DNA of 64,000 nt, from positions 248,001 to 312,000 of the forward strand of contig NZ_LATZ01000120.1 of the NCBI RefSeq assembly GCF_000981385.1, written 5' to 3'. The DNA is from Bacillus sp. SA1-12. Lineage in GTDB: Bacteria; Bacillota; Bacilli; Bacillales; Bacillaceae. How positions within the stretch are numbered: the stretch's first letter is position 1; each line of letters opens with the position of its first letter. This document shows, in pieces, positions 1 to 7,409 of the stretch. The position numbers were made by a program, and so were the translations under genes. The notes under the pieces were generated by a model. The model made no database searches, was not told the DNA's origin, and saw only the letters and a list, made by a program, of their open reading frames with translations.

Positions 1-609
1 GAAGCTGTCCATTAGTCGACTGTATAGGTAATCCGCAAGCCAGTGTCCATCAGGCGGAACTTCACCGTTGAACAGGCTCCCTGTGTATTTTGGAACGGGA
101 ATGCCCTTGAGGAAGTAGTCGAGTGCAGCAAAAGCCATACCTCCGCATCTTCCTTGTGTTTGCACTTGTCCATATCCTGGGATGTTAGCTATATTGTTGA
201 CGAACTTATTTCTAAACAAAAATCCGTGAACCGCTGGGTCAAAACCAAGCTTTCGACTATGTCGCCATGTTCCCGAGTCCCAGAGTGCGTTTCCTTGGCT
301 GGCGTAGATCACCAAGTTCCCATCGTCCTGAAGGGTGAGGTATGCTCCTCCGTTCCCATCGGTGCCAGAAGCCCAAACCGCTTGACCATTAGCCTTGTAG
401 ACGACTAGGTTGCCATCACCCTGCATGACTGCTCTCACTGCACCGCTGCCGTTGGTGTTAGACGCCCAAACGGGGATGTTATTTCCTTTGTGTACTTCAT
501 ATAGAACGAAATTTCCATCCTCCTGCATGGTTAGGAATGTTCGCCCATTATTTGCGGTAATCTGTTGGTTTGCCAGAAGTTCCTGCCCTGGCTGAAGTTG
601 ATTTGCCAT
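1..609 (-). CDS. Bulb-type (mannose-binding) lectin protein with papain-like C-terminal motif, 3' end cut off
   Basis: Reading leftward from the ATG at 609, 203 codons are open to the window edge, so the C-terminus is missing. Residues ~1-115 form a B-type lectin domain: three copies of the QxDxNxVxY sugar-binding signature are visible (QEDGNFVLY, QGDGNLVVY, QDDGNLVIY). After residue ~120 a second domain begins, with the stretch VQTQGRCGGMAFAALDYF. This resembles the active-site segment of papain-fold enzymes (Gln a few residues before a CG..AF motif); that reading is inference. No signal peptide is visible. A GGAG lies about 10 nt before the ATG. Possible roles are a surface or inclusion lectin, or a toxin-like or peptidase-like protein. 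The lectin part is confident, the second domain is not. Confidence 0.75.
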   Translation of the reverse strand, partial: MANQLQPGQELLANQQITANNGRTFLTMQEDGNFVLYEVHKGNNIPVWASNTNGSGAVRAVMQGDGNLVVYKANGQAVWASGTDGNGGAYLTLQDDGNLVIYASQGNALWDSGTWRHSRKLGFDPAVHGFLFRNKFVNNIANIPGYGQVQTQGRCGGMAFAALDYFLKGIPVPKYTGSLFNGEVPPDGHWLADYLYSRLMDSF

Positions 610-742
610 CTTTTAACCACTCCATTCATTATAAAGAACAATAAATTAGAATTGCTTCTCAAAATGGATATGTGATTATTATTCATTTTATGCTAATGAT
701 AACGGCAGTTAGAGGAAAAATAATAATTGACAAAATAAAAGA

Positions 743-766
743 GGTTGTTCTCAACTAAGAACAACC
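743..766 (-). terminator. Rho-independent terminator-like hairpin
   Basis: A perfect 9-bp stem (GGTTGTTCT with AGAACAACC) closes a 6-nt loop. On the minus strand it is followed by a T-rich stretch, TCTTTTATTTT. It is the second of two hairpins downstream of the small minus-strand gene ending at 838. Confidence 0.6.
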
Positions 767-791
767 CAATTCTACGAACCACAAAATACAA

Positions 792-822
792 TAAAGCCTT
801 TGTACTCGGTACAAAGGCTTTA
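792..822. terminator. Strong hairpin, 14-bp perfect stem, probable terminator
   Basis: TAAAGCCTTTGTAC pairs perfectly with GTACAAAGGCTTTA around a 3-nt loop, 16 nt beyond the stop of the minus-strand gene at 838. Both flanks are AT-rich, but no long T run follows directly. With the 743-766 hairpin it makes a tandem terminator. Confidence 0.55.
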
Positions 823-837
823 GGATTTATTTTCAAA

Positions 838-984
838 TTACATATAATCGTAAACAGAATCTTCAAAGTAGAGCCAGTGATAATATTCAATCTGTGCATC
901 AGTCATTTCAGAAATTTCTTTTTGATTGAATTTTTGTTTTTCTAATAAAACTTTCACTTTAGATTCTCTTGCTAATTGGCTCAT
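838..984 (-). CDS. Small hypothetical protein, 48 aa
   Basis: I chose the ATG at 984 because a TAAGGAGGAC ribosome-binding site lies 8 nt before it; the ATG at 990 would sit only 2 nt from the same site. The protein is soluble: a basic N-terminal half (MSQLARESKVKVLLEKQKFN) followed by an acidic, aromatic C-terminus (IEYYHWLYFEDSVYDYM). The motif EISEMTDAQIEYYHW resembles the 'MTDEQ' segment of short Bacillus proteins of unknown role, but I do not recognise a family. The optimal ribosome-binding site and two downstream hairpins argue that it is a real, independently transcribed gene. Confidence 0.6.
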   Translation of the reverse strand: MSQLARESKVKVLLEKQKFNQKEISEMTDAQIEYYHWLYFEDSVYDYM

Positions 985-1441
985 AGTCATGTCCTCCTTA
1001 TGTATAAGAAGTAACGTTGCAGTTACAATCTTGTAAGCGTTTGCTCTTTTCTTGTTTTTATTATATATCTCAAATCGAGATGAAACAAATATCAATTTGA
1101 GATTATTTCTCCAAAACTAATATAGAAAAGTTATTTATTGTGTGAGGTGTTTAAATTTAGCTAAAAAAGTCATCGTTTTGTTCAAGTTATCTTTAATTAT
1201 ATGGATCTATCTGTAAAAAGAGGGAGATCTTCTTTAAAAAATATATCTAACGAATTGATGATGATAAAATCATAAAGGTTTTTCCTTTTATAGCACCAAA
1301 GTGATTAAAATTCATAGATTATTCTTAGCTTTGCCCATGTTCAGAGAAATGGATTACCGTTTTTAAAAAAGGGGATGCATAATCCTTCTTTTTTCACTTT
1401 AGAATTAAAGACTTTAGGAAGGAAGAAATTACGCACGAAGG
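985..1441. other. Intergenic stretch, no supported gene
   Basis: About 450 bases of AT-rich DNA between the small minus-strand gene and the toxin promoter. Open frames here lack ribosome-binding sites and recognisable motifs. The stretch 1010-1100 presumably holds the promoter of the 838-984 gene. I see nothing else that can be supported. Confidence 0.5.
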
Positions 1442-1470
1442 GAACGTTTGTTCTATACGTGTGCTATAAT
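1442..1470 (+). promoter_or_regulatory. LexA-like box and -10 element of the type I toxin promoter
   Basis: GAACGTTTGTTC (1442-1453) is a GAAC-N4-GTTC palindrome close to the Bacillus LexA/DinR consensus. It lies 11 nt upstream of a perfect TATAAT at 1465-1470 and so overlaps the -35 position. LexA binding would block RNA polymerase, making the toxin SOS-inducible. The box is seen in the sequence; the regulation is inference. Confidence 0.6.
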
Positions 1471-1536
1471 GGTATTGCAATAGTTAGGGAAACTCAAGGG
1501 TGGTCCGTTACCCCAGAAAGAAAGGGGGTGAGGTTT

Positions 1537-1623
1537 ATGATGACTGTGTCTCAAACGATCATGCTGATGATAGATTTTGCAAGTTTGGTGTTGTCAATTA
1601 TTTCTTTTAGAGACAAAAAATAA
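1537..1623 (+). CDS. Type I toxin of the holin-like (Hol_Tox) family, 28 aa
   Basis: A tandem ATG ATG (1537, 1540) follows GGGGGTGAGG and encodes one hydrophobic membrane helix (VSQTIMLMIDFASLVLSIIS) ending in the charged tail FRDKK. This is the pattern of the short 'putative holin-like toxin' peptides of Bacillus, related in style to TxpA and Bsr toxins, which insert in the membrane. The stop codon lies inside a bidirectional terminator, and downstream DNA can encode a structured antisense RNA, as at known type I toxin-antitoxin loci. The SOS-type box upstream suggests damage induction, like TisB of E. coli (analogy only). A longer in-frame reading from 1375 is rejected: the promoter lies inside it. 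Confidence 0.75.
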   Translation: MMTVSQTIMLMIDFASLVLSIISFRDKK

Positions 1624-1666
1624 CCCGCCCTTGAGCTTTGCAGTGCAATAGGGTGAGTTATTTCCC
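1617..1666. terminator. Bidirectional terminator shared by toxin mRNA and antisense RNA
   Basis: AATAAC at 1619-1624 pairs with GTTATT at 1657-1662, extended by CCCT with AGGG; the 13-bp stem has one mismatch and one wobble. A-runs on the left and T-runs on the right give U tracts in both directions. The toxin stop codon is inside the stem. Confidence 0.6.
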
Positions 1667-1722
1667 AAAATGCAGATCCCCTTGTTGGGAATCTGCTATT
1701 GTATGACTGTTTGGTGTTCCAG
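1619..1722 (-). ncRNA. Candidate antisense RNA (antitoxin) of the holin-like toxin
   Basis: On the minus strand TTGAAT (1757-1752) and TACTGT (1734-1729), 17 nt apart, form a possible promoter. The transcript would run about 100 nt into the shared terminator and overlap the 3' end of the toxin mRNA. It would contain two further stems: GCAGAT paired with ATCTGC, and partly the GGTG/CACC hairpin near its 5' end. Architecture matches RatA-type antitoxins; both ends are inferred. Confidence 0.5.
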
Positions 1723-1995
1723 CACCGAACAGTATTTTTTAGTTTATGCTTATTCAACTATTATTGTAACTAAAGATTCGATAAATGAAAAGCAATGAAA
1801 AGAAAAGTAATTGCTTAAAAAACATAAAGTAGACCTTTTTCCTTAAGAGAGAAGGTTTTTTAACGTTTACAAAACGAATTGCATTGCCACTCGAACAAAT
1901 GTAAATACTCTCTCTGAAACAAACATGATTGGAATACTGCAGTCTGCAGGATACCATTTTATCTACTTCTATCTATTCCGATTTTTTCGTTGCAA

Positions 1996-2056
1996 ACATT
2001 CAAGAACGATCGTTAAAAAATAATTATTGACCGATCGTTCTTGAATGTGATAAATT
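1996..2056 (+). promoter_or_regulatory. Composite operator/promoter A (TetR-type) upstream of msrB
   Basis: A perfect 17-bp inverted repeat (1996-2012 with 2032-2048) is separated by 19 nt. Each arm contains a GAACGATCG-type site. The right arm overlaps TTGACC (-35, 2027-2032) and the spacer to TAAATT (-10, 2051-2056; 18-nt spacer). The same arrangement recurs at 6998-7058 and 11510-11565. The palindrome type and its overlap with the core promoter suggest a TetR-family repressor. Confidence 0.7.
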
Positions 2057-2187
2057 TGTTTCGAAAGGAGAATCGTTGAGATTTCAGGATAAACCGATTG
2101 ATCGAACTTCATTAATGACACTAAGATAAGTGACTTCATTTCCGGTTGCGGTTCTTTTTTGAAAACTTTTTGGGGAGTGATTTTACA

Positions 2188-2661
2188 GTGAAAATTAATT
2201 CAAAGCAAGACTTCAATAAAGATTTTAATAGAGAAGATAAGCTGAAGACACTGACTAAAAACCAATATAACGTAACACAGAATGGTATGGACGAGGAGCC
2301 GTTTCATAATGAATACTGGGATAACAAAGAAGAGGGGATCTATGTAGATATTGTTTCGGGAGAGCCGCTGTTTAGTTCGAAGGACAAATACGATGCGGGG
2401 ACAGGGTGGCCGAGTTTTACAAAGCCCTTGGAGTCAAAAAATGTTGTTCTCAAACGCAAAGGATTATTGATGGGGACCGAAGTCAGAAGTCGGAATGCTG
2501 ATTCCTTCCTAGGCGACGTGTTCAAAGACGGTCAACCAACGGGACTCCGGTTCTGCGTGAACTCTGCATCCATGGAATTTATTCCGAAAGCTGATCTTGA
2601 AAAAAGAGGATATGGCGCTTATGCCGCGCAATTTAGCGAGCAGAAGCATGGAAAAAAATAG
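2188..2661 (+). CDS. msrB: Peptide-methionine (R)-S-oxide reductase MsrB
   Basis: Reduces methionine R-sulfoxide in oxidised proteins in the cytosol, with thioredoxin as usual reductant. The SelR/MsrB domain fills residues ~20-145: GTGWPSF, the Zn-less Bacillus-type core, and the catalytic cysteine in RFCVNSASM. Length 157 aa is slightly above the usual 140-145 because of a polar N-terminal extension. I chose GTG 2188 (GGGGAG upstream) over ATG 2146, which lacks a ribosome-binding site. It lies about 130 nt after operator A, and a hairpin with a T run (2757-2808) separates it from msrA, so the two may be partly uncoupled. The call is secure; the start is less so. Confidence 0.9.
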   Translation: MKINSKQDFNKDFNREDKLKTLTKNQYNVTQNGMDEEPFHNEYWDNKEEGIYVDIVSGEPLFSSKDKYDAGTGWPSFTKPLESKNVVLKRKGLLMGTEVRSRNADSFLGDVFKDGQPTGLRFCVNSASMEFIPKADLEKRGYGAYAAQFSEQKHGKK

Positions 2662-2756
2662 ATTGTACAAACTATATATAGAGATAGATACAAATATAGA
2701 AGAATCCGTATGAATCGATTGGAAACCTTGCTTAACTGATAGCTGCGACAAGAAAA

Positions 2757-2808
2757 GTCTTGCCTCCCATCGTAAAGTGGCTAAAAGGCGAGACGGCAGG
2801 TACTTTTT
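2757..2808 (+). terminator. Possible terminator/attenuator between msrB and msrA
   Basis: GTCTTGCCT (2757-2765) pairs with AGGCGAGAC (2786-2794) with one G-U pair; a T6 run ends 14 nt later. The gap between stem and T run makes this a weak or conditional terminator. Confidence 0.35.
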
Positions 2809-2915
2809 TGTAGGTGAGCCAAGGAAATTAGGAGGAAATGACAAAGGTGGAAATCCTTTAAATACATTAATTGGTGGTTCTTTCTAGCAATCACTGAATA
2901 GGGAGGTATATATTT

Positions 2916-3446
2916 ATGGCTACAAATTATGAATTAGCTACCTTTGCTGGAGGATGTTTTTGGTGTATGGTTCAACCATTTGATGAGTTACCTGGCATTC
3001 TAAAAGTAGTTTCTGGTTATACAGGAGGGCATAAGGACAATCCGACCTATGATGATGTATGCTCTAATACAACTGGCCACTATGAGGCAGTCCAAATCAC
3101 ATACGATCCAAACATTTTTCCGTATGAAAAGTTGTTAGAGCTTTACTGGCAGCAAATTGATCCTACCGATGCACATGGTCAGTTTCATGATCGAGGCGAG
3201 TCTTATAGAACAGCTATCTTTTATCATAATATGGAGCAAAAGCATTCGGCAGAAGAATCTAAACAAAAATTAGAAGACAGTAAAAAGTTTCAAAAGCCAA
3301 TTGTAACAGAAATAAAAGAAGCGTCTGTGTTTTATCCAGCAGAAGAAAGTCATCAACAGTATTACAAAAAAAATTCCTTCCACTATAATGTTTACAAAGA
3401 AGGTTCTGGAAGAGCAGATTTTATTCGGGAAAATTGGAAAAAATGA
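2916..3446 (+). CDS. msrA: Peptide-methionine (S)-S-oxide reductase MsrA
   Basis: Reduces methionine S-sulfoxide, complementary to MsrB. The 176-aa protein has the active-site motif GCFWC at residues ~13-17, followed by the conserved SGYTGG, GHYEAVQ, QIDPTDAHGQFHDRGESYR and YHQ-type (SHQQYY) segments. All are typical of the MsrA family and length is normal. A GGGAGGT ribosome-binding site lies 10 nt upstream. It is 254 nt after msrB in the same direction. The GCFWC motif carries a second cysteine next to the catalytic one, as in two-Cys members. Immediately downstream are remains of a second msrB, so an ancestral msrA-msrB pair probably existed here. Confidence 0.93.
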   Translation: MATNYELATFAGGCFWCMVQPFDELPGILKVVSGYTGGHKDNPTYDDVCSNTTGHYEAVQITYDPNIFPYEKLLELYWQQIDPTDAHGQFHDRGESYRTAIFYHNMEQKHSAEESKQKLEDSKKFQKPIVTEIKEASVFYPAEESHQQYYKKNSFHYNVYKEGSGRADFIRENWKK

Positions 3447-3465
3447 ATAATAACGAAAACATCAT

Positions 3466-3704
3466 ATGACACAAGTGAATGGCACTGAACCAGCCTTTTA
3501 TAATGAATATTGGGATCACTAGGAGGAAGGAATTTACGTAGATATCGTCTCCGGACAGCTGTTTTTTATATCTTTAGATACATTTGATTCTGTGGTGATA
3601 AAGGTGGATTTCAATATTTCTTCAGTTCAGCTGCACTTAAGTTTATATCTAAAGAAAAACTAAAAGAAGATGGCTAAGGCAATTACCTACATCAATTTAT
3701 ATAA
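3466..3704 (+). pseudogene. msrB relic: N- and C-terminal pieces, middle deleted
   Basis: From ATG 3466 the frame reads NGTEPAFYNEYWDH, stop, EEGIYVDIVSG, the start of the MsrB domain. Then about 60 residues are missing. From 3606, in another frame, GFQYFFSSAALKFISKEKL matches the C-terminal MsrB signature (normally RYCINSAALRFIPK-like), with stops inside. The catalytic cysteine position now reads Phe. So this is a deleted, frameshifted, active-site-dead copy. It sits 20 nt after msrA, as expected for an old msrA-msrB operon. Confidence 0.8.
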
Positions 3705-3717
3705 GTTTAGTTAAGTT

Positions 3718-3743
3718 CTTGGAGACTTCTCCAAGGATTTTTT
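3718..3743 (+). terminator. Rho-independent terminator after the msrA / msrB-relic unit
   Basis: CTTGGAG pairs with CTCCAAG around a short loop, followed by GATTTTTTTAT. It lies directly after the msrB relic. Confidence 0.7.
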
Positions 3744-3834
3744 ATAGATGAACAAAAATGTAAGATAGTTAACAACATGAAAATACAATTGTATTTAAAA
3801 TTGATAGTAAAAAGAGAAAATAGGATGTAAACAT

Positions 3835-4370
3835 ATGACTTTACGAGAACAACTTGACGCAAGATCAATCAGTTTGCTAATAACACCCTTCATTTATAGG
3901 CAGCTAAGGTTTTAGAAAGGCATGCTTCTGTCGGATAAAAAGCTCTGAATTTTACTTTTCCAAACGGGGTCGGTGAAAGAGTATCATTATACTCTGAACT
4001 CTAGAAGGGTAGTTATTTTAACTTTTTATCGAGGGGTTTGGTGTCCTTATTGTTACTTAGAGCTTAATGCCAATCAGGATTTGCTTCCCAAAATCAACAA
4101 AAGGGAGCACAGATGTTAGTCATTTGCCAGCAACGTTCATACTCTTCCTTAAGCATGAAGGAATAATGAACTATAATTCCACTTGTTAAGTGACAAAGGG
4201 AATCTGGTTTCAAACGACTATCAGCTAACATTTAAGAGGCAGGAAGCATTAATAGAAATGTACAAGAAATGGACTATTTGTTCTGATTTCAATGGGAAGA
4301 TAGAAGGTAATTACCACTCGCTGCTGCCTTTGTTTTTATGATCAAGACCTTATCATGGATTAAACTCCCT
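3835..4370 (+). pseudogene. AhpC/TSA-family peroxiredoxin pseudogene
   Basis: Conceptual translation from ATG 3835 (MTLREQLDA) gives recognisable but broken peroxiredoxin segments: KALNFTFPNGVGERVSLYSEL, stop, then VVILTFYRGVWCPYCYLELN with the peroxidatic-cysteine motif, then a shifted frame with EALIEMYKKW and finally AAFVF. Several stops and frame changes separate the pieces. The order matches the alkyl hydroperoxide reductase/thiol antioxidant family. I see at least three disabling changes, so no product is expected. Confidence 0.7.
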
Positions 4371-4489
4371 AAAACTTTTTTATTTATCATAAAGAGCAAT
4401 GAAATTAGAATATAGTCATTAACATCTTACAAAACAGGCATCATTTTAGATATGAATGCCATGATTTGATTTTTTTAGGAGTGATGATA

Positions 4490-5128
4490 TTGGATACTGT
4501 TACTTTTGGAATGGGCTGTTTTTGGGGGCCAGAGGCACGCTTTGGTTCCCTGCCTGGAGTAGTCAAAACGAGAGTAGGGTATGCAGGTGGTAAAGAAGGA
4601 CAACCATCTTCGAAAAACACCTTAGACTTTACAGAGGTTTTGCAAATCCAATATGATTCAGAGCTGCTGAGTCTTGATCAAATATTGACTCAATTTTTTG
4701 CGCAGCATAATACGGCAAGAGCGCCTCGGTCAACTAAGTATCGTTCCGTTTTGTTCTATCAAAATGAAGAACAGAAGGATAAAATGATGCAAAAAGTAGA
4801 GGAAAAGAAACGAAATAATGGAGTTATTTATACTGCTGTAGAGCCACTTAAGCAATTCTTTGAGGCGGAAACACGTCATCAAAAATATTATCTTCAACGA
4901 TGGAAACCAGTTTATCAAAAGTGGTGCAAACTTCATAGCGAGGAAGATTCACTAGTTGAATCAACCTTAACAGCAAGGTTAAATGGACTATCAAAGGGCT
5001 GTGGAAAGTTAGAGGAGATACAACGAGAGTTTCTGGATCCATCGTTGGAACCGCTTTGGTGTGTCATTCGTGAGGGAATAATGGATAAGCAAGAGAAGAC
5101 AGGAGATACGTGTAGCATAGAGTATTGA
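4490..5128 (+). CDS. Second MsrA-family protein with C-terminal extension
   Basis: Residues ~1-150 carry the MsrA fold signature: GMGCFWGPEARF, a VGYAGG glycine turn, FTEVLQIQYD and the ETRHQKYY segment that matches the family's ExxHQxY. The motif is GCFWG, so only the catalytic cysteine is present at this position. Residues ~150-212 are an extension (LNGLSKGCGKLEEIQ onward) not seen in standard MsrA; it holds three cysteines (GCG, LWCV and DTCS) that could act as resolving residues (inference). I prefer the TTG at 4490, 8 nt after TTAGGAG; the ATG at 4484 is only 2 nt from it. Identity to the msrA at 2916 is clearly low, so this is a divergent paralogue rather than a duplicate. Confidence 0.8.
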   Translation: MDTVTFGMGCFWGPEARFGSLPGVVKTRVGYAGGKEGQPSSKNTLDFTEVLQIQYDSELLSLDQILTQFFAQHNTARAPRSTKYRSVLFYQNEEQKDKMMQKVEEKKRNNGVIYTAVEPLKQFFEAETRHQKYYLQRWKPVYQKWCKLHSEEDSLVESTLTARLNGLSKGCGKLEEIQREFLDPSLEPLWCVIREGIMDKQEKTGDTCSIEY

Positions 5129-5140
5129 TTAAAAGCAGCT

Positions 5141-5284
5141 CTATTTGACAGGCTGATTACTCATATATAGATTACGTACTGCATGAAGAAAATTACTCGG
5201 CTCCAAACGGGTCATAAAATTTTGATTTACTGGTTTAAAGCGAACTTTGCCTGGTTCATCAATCATAAAAGAAGCGGGTACGGG
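5141..5284 (-). pseudogene. C-terminal fragment of a second peroxiredoxin
   Basis: On the minus strand 47 codons read PVPASFMIDEPGKVRF, then RLEPSNFLHAVRNLY, ending at TAG (5143-5141). This is the C-terminal part of AhpC/TSA-like peroxiredoxins (PVPATFVID...GKVRF). Upstream in the same frame is a stop, and no catalytic-cysteine region is found, so only the tail survives. It lies opposite to and downstream of the second msrA. Confidence 0.65.
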
Positions 5285-5456
5285 TAAAATCAATTTACTT
5301 TACCATTTCATAAATTTAATCCAATATTTTCATATGCATTCTTTAAGTACTAAAAGCATCAAATAATATAATATGCAGATATGATTCCTTTTTGGGCACT
5401 TAAAACTTGTAAATCTAGTTAGCTTCGACCAACAAAAGCTTTTTTTATAATAAAAT

Positions 5457-5495
5457 TGCAGCCCCAACTTTTATAGGGGCTGCATTTCTTTTTTA
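5457..5495. terminator. Bidirectional terminator
   Basis: TGCAGCCCC (5457-5465) pairs with GGGGCTGCA (5476-5484), followed by TTTCTTTTTT on the plus strand and by a T-rich tract on the minus strand. It can end the epoxide hydrolase transcript arriving from the right and any transcript from the left. Confidence 0.8.
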
Positions 5496-5650
5496 CTTAT
5501 TTATTTTTCATATCCCTTAAGTTGACAAATTAATGAACGCTTAATGTTACTCAAAACTCTCCCATTGATCTCTTTCCAAACGGATTCAAATTAATGTCCC
5601 GTATGGCGTGGAGCACGAGCACAATGTGTTTTTATTCAACCTGTCTCCGA

Positions 5651-6877
5651 CTAGCGTAGAGACTTGATTGCCGTGCGGAGTTCTGAAATGACATACTCTA
5701 GCTGTTCCCAAGCAGCGAAGTGTCCGCCCTTAGGAAGTTTGTTGTAGTGGATAAGATTTGGGTATGCCTTCTCTTCCCAGCTCTTTGGTGCTTCATAGAG
5801 CTCATCCGGAAATACGCTAACAGCAACCGGAAGTTTGACGCCTTTGATGCTGAAGAAGGAGATTCCAGCATTACTGTTCTCCCAGTAGAGACGGGCAGCA
5901 GAAACCGCTGTGTTCGTAAACCAGAAGAGCGAGATGTTATCGAGAACGTCGTCCCTCGTTAGGCCTTCTTTGACTCCAGCAAAAGATCTCGAGATCATAG
6001 CAAGGCTCTTCCAGTCGTGGTCAAGCATAAAGGCTGCCAAACCAACGGGCGAATCCACCAGTCCAGTCAGCGTCTGTGGGCGCGTTCCCATCAAGAAGGC
6101 GTAATAGAATTTATTTTCAAGCCTTTGCTCGCACGCTTTCTTCTCTTCGTCTGAAAGACCGGATGGCAGCGGGTTGCCAGACCAGAGCGCCGCATCAACG
6201 TCGGGCGGAATCACGCCTGCCATGTTAGTGTGAATACCGATTGGTCCTTCTGATTCCTGAACACCCATGAAGTCTACGACAACCGAACCCCAGTCACCGC
6301 CCTGCGCTACATACTTCGTATATCCAAGGCGTTTCATCAGCTCTCCATAAGCACGTGCGATGCGTTTAGGATCCCAGCCAGTCATTGTCGGCTTGCCCGA
6401 GAAGCCGTAGCCTTGCATCGATGGAATGACCACATGGAAAGCATCAGATGCGCTTCCGCCATGCGCTGTAGGGTTCGTAAGTGGTTCGATAAGTTTCATC
6501 TGCTCGAAGATTGAACCCGGCCAGCCGTGTGCAATGAGGATTGGCATCGCATCTTCATGCTTCGAACGCACATGAATGAAGTGGAAGTCCAGACCATCAA
6601 TTTCGGTAATAAAATGCGGGAAGGAGTTAATTTTCGACTCGATTTTGCGCCAGTCGTATTCGTTCGCCCAATAACGAGCAAGTTCTTGAACCGTAGCAAG
6701 CTGTGTGCCTTGCGATTGATCCGCGACCGTTTCTTTCTCCGGCCATCTGGTTGCGTTAATGCGGCATTTCAGTTCGATAATTTCTTCTTCTGGAATGTTC
6801 ACATGGAATGGACGAATAGAATTCTTGAAGGTAGATTGCTCATTACTTTGTTGTTTTGTACTTGTTGTTTGTGTCAT
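5651..6877 (-). CDS. Epoxide hydrolase, EHN domain plus alpha/beta hydrolase
   Basis: Hydrolyses epoxides to diols. The 408-aa protein has the epoxide hydrolase N-terminal domain (residues ~20-130: FHVNIPEEEIIELKCRI) and an alpha/beta-hydrolase core. Visible elements: oxyanion motif HGWPGS, nucleophile Asp in QGGDWGS, and the catalytic His in KGGHFAAWE near the C-terminus. Length is typical of the microsomal/juvenile-hormone-type bacterial homologues. A GGGAGAG ribosome-binding site precedes ATG 6877. It is preceded by operator module B (6998-7058), the same as before msrB and the MFS exporter, which suggests induction by a shared, probably toxic or oxidising signal. The internal base composition is noticeably more GC-rich than its neighbours, hinting at transfer. 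The natural substrate is unknown. Confidence 0.9.
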   Translation of the reverse strand: MTQTTSTKQQSNEQSTFKNSIRPFHVNIPEEEIIELKCRINATRWPEKETVADQSQGTQLATVQELARYWANEYDWRKIESKINSFPHFITEIDGLDFHFIHVRSKHEDAMPILIAHGWPGSIFEQMKLIEPLTNPTAHGGSASDAFHVVIPSMQGYGFSGKPTMTGWDPKRIARAYGELMKRLGYTKYVAQGGDWGSVVVDFMGVQESEGPIGIHTNMAGVIPPDVDAALWSGNPLPSGLSDEEKKACEQRLENKFYYAFLMGTRPQTLTGLVDSPVGLAAFMLDHDWKSLAMISRSFAGVKEGLTRDDVLDNISLFWFTNTAVSAARLYWENSNAGISFFSIKGVKLPVAVSVFPDELYEAPKSWEEKAYPNLIHYNKLPKGGHFAAWEQLEYVISELRTAIKSLR

Positions 6878-6997
6878 TTTTTTCTCTCCCTTTATTAAGT
6901 TCTGTATTTCTAAGTTTGTTTGCCCGAGAGCGCTTTAATGAAATATTAGAGCAATCGGTTTGTCCAAAATTCTCAATGTTTCCTCCTTTCGAAAACA

Positions 6998-7058
6998 AAT
7001 TTAGCATATTTAAGAACGTTCGGTTAAGAAATATTTTTGAACGTTCATTCTTGAATGT
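6998..7058 (-). promoter_or_regulatory. Composite operator/promoter B of the epoxide hydrolase
   Basis: Read on the minus strand: a left site GAATGAACGTTC, then TTAACC (-35, 7027-7022), an 18-nt spacer holding GAACGTTC, and TAAATT (-10, 7003-6998). The layout and most bases equal modules A (msrB) and C (MFS). Similarity continues into the leader (TTTCGAAAGGAG). Confidence 0.7.
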
Positions 7059-7409
7059 GCGGACCAATGTAAATAACACCACTATTCATATGAATATGAA
7101 CGTTTTTGTTGTTGAAATGGAATAAGATAGTGAATGATTATATTTAAACTTGGATGCATTTTATGGATTTCAGCTCACTCAAAACGCACTAAAAGCTAGT
7201 GCTAAGTAATGGTGAAAAAAGGGGTTTTATCGCTGAGAAATCGAAAGAGGGAATGAGCTCCACCTACTACACTTTCACTGGGGAAATATTCTAATAATAC
7301 TTCCATTTAAAACATCTACAAAAATTATGAAAAGAATTAGTTATCCGGTTATTTATGGAATAACTAGTAAAGAATAAAAAAATAAATTAGGTAAAAAGAG
7401 GGTACTTGA

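Noticed and set aside
43..595. Two plus-strand frames at the left end
   Set aside because: They are antisense to the lectin gene, whose sugar-binding repeats are unmistakable; they show no family motif.
1375..1536. N-terminal extension of the toxin frame to 82 codons
   Set aside because: The promoter (TATAAT at 1465-1470) and LexA-like box lie inside the extension; the ribosome-binding site serves the ATG at 1537.
7132..7163. Sigma-G promoter for the first ger operon (GAATG ... CATTTTA)
   Set aside because: Spacer is 20 nt, 2-3 nt longer than the accepted 17-18.
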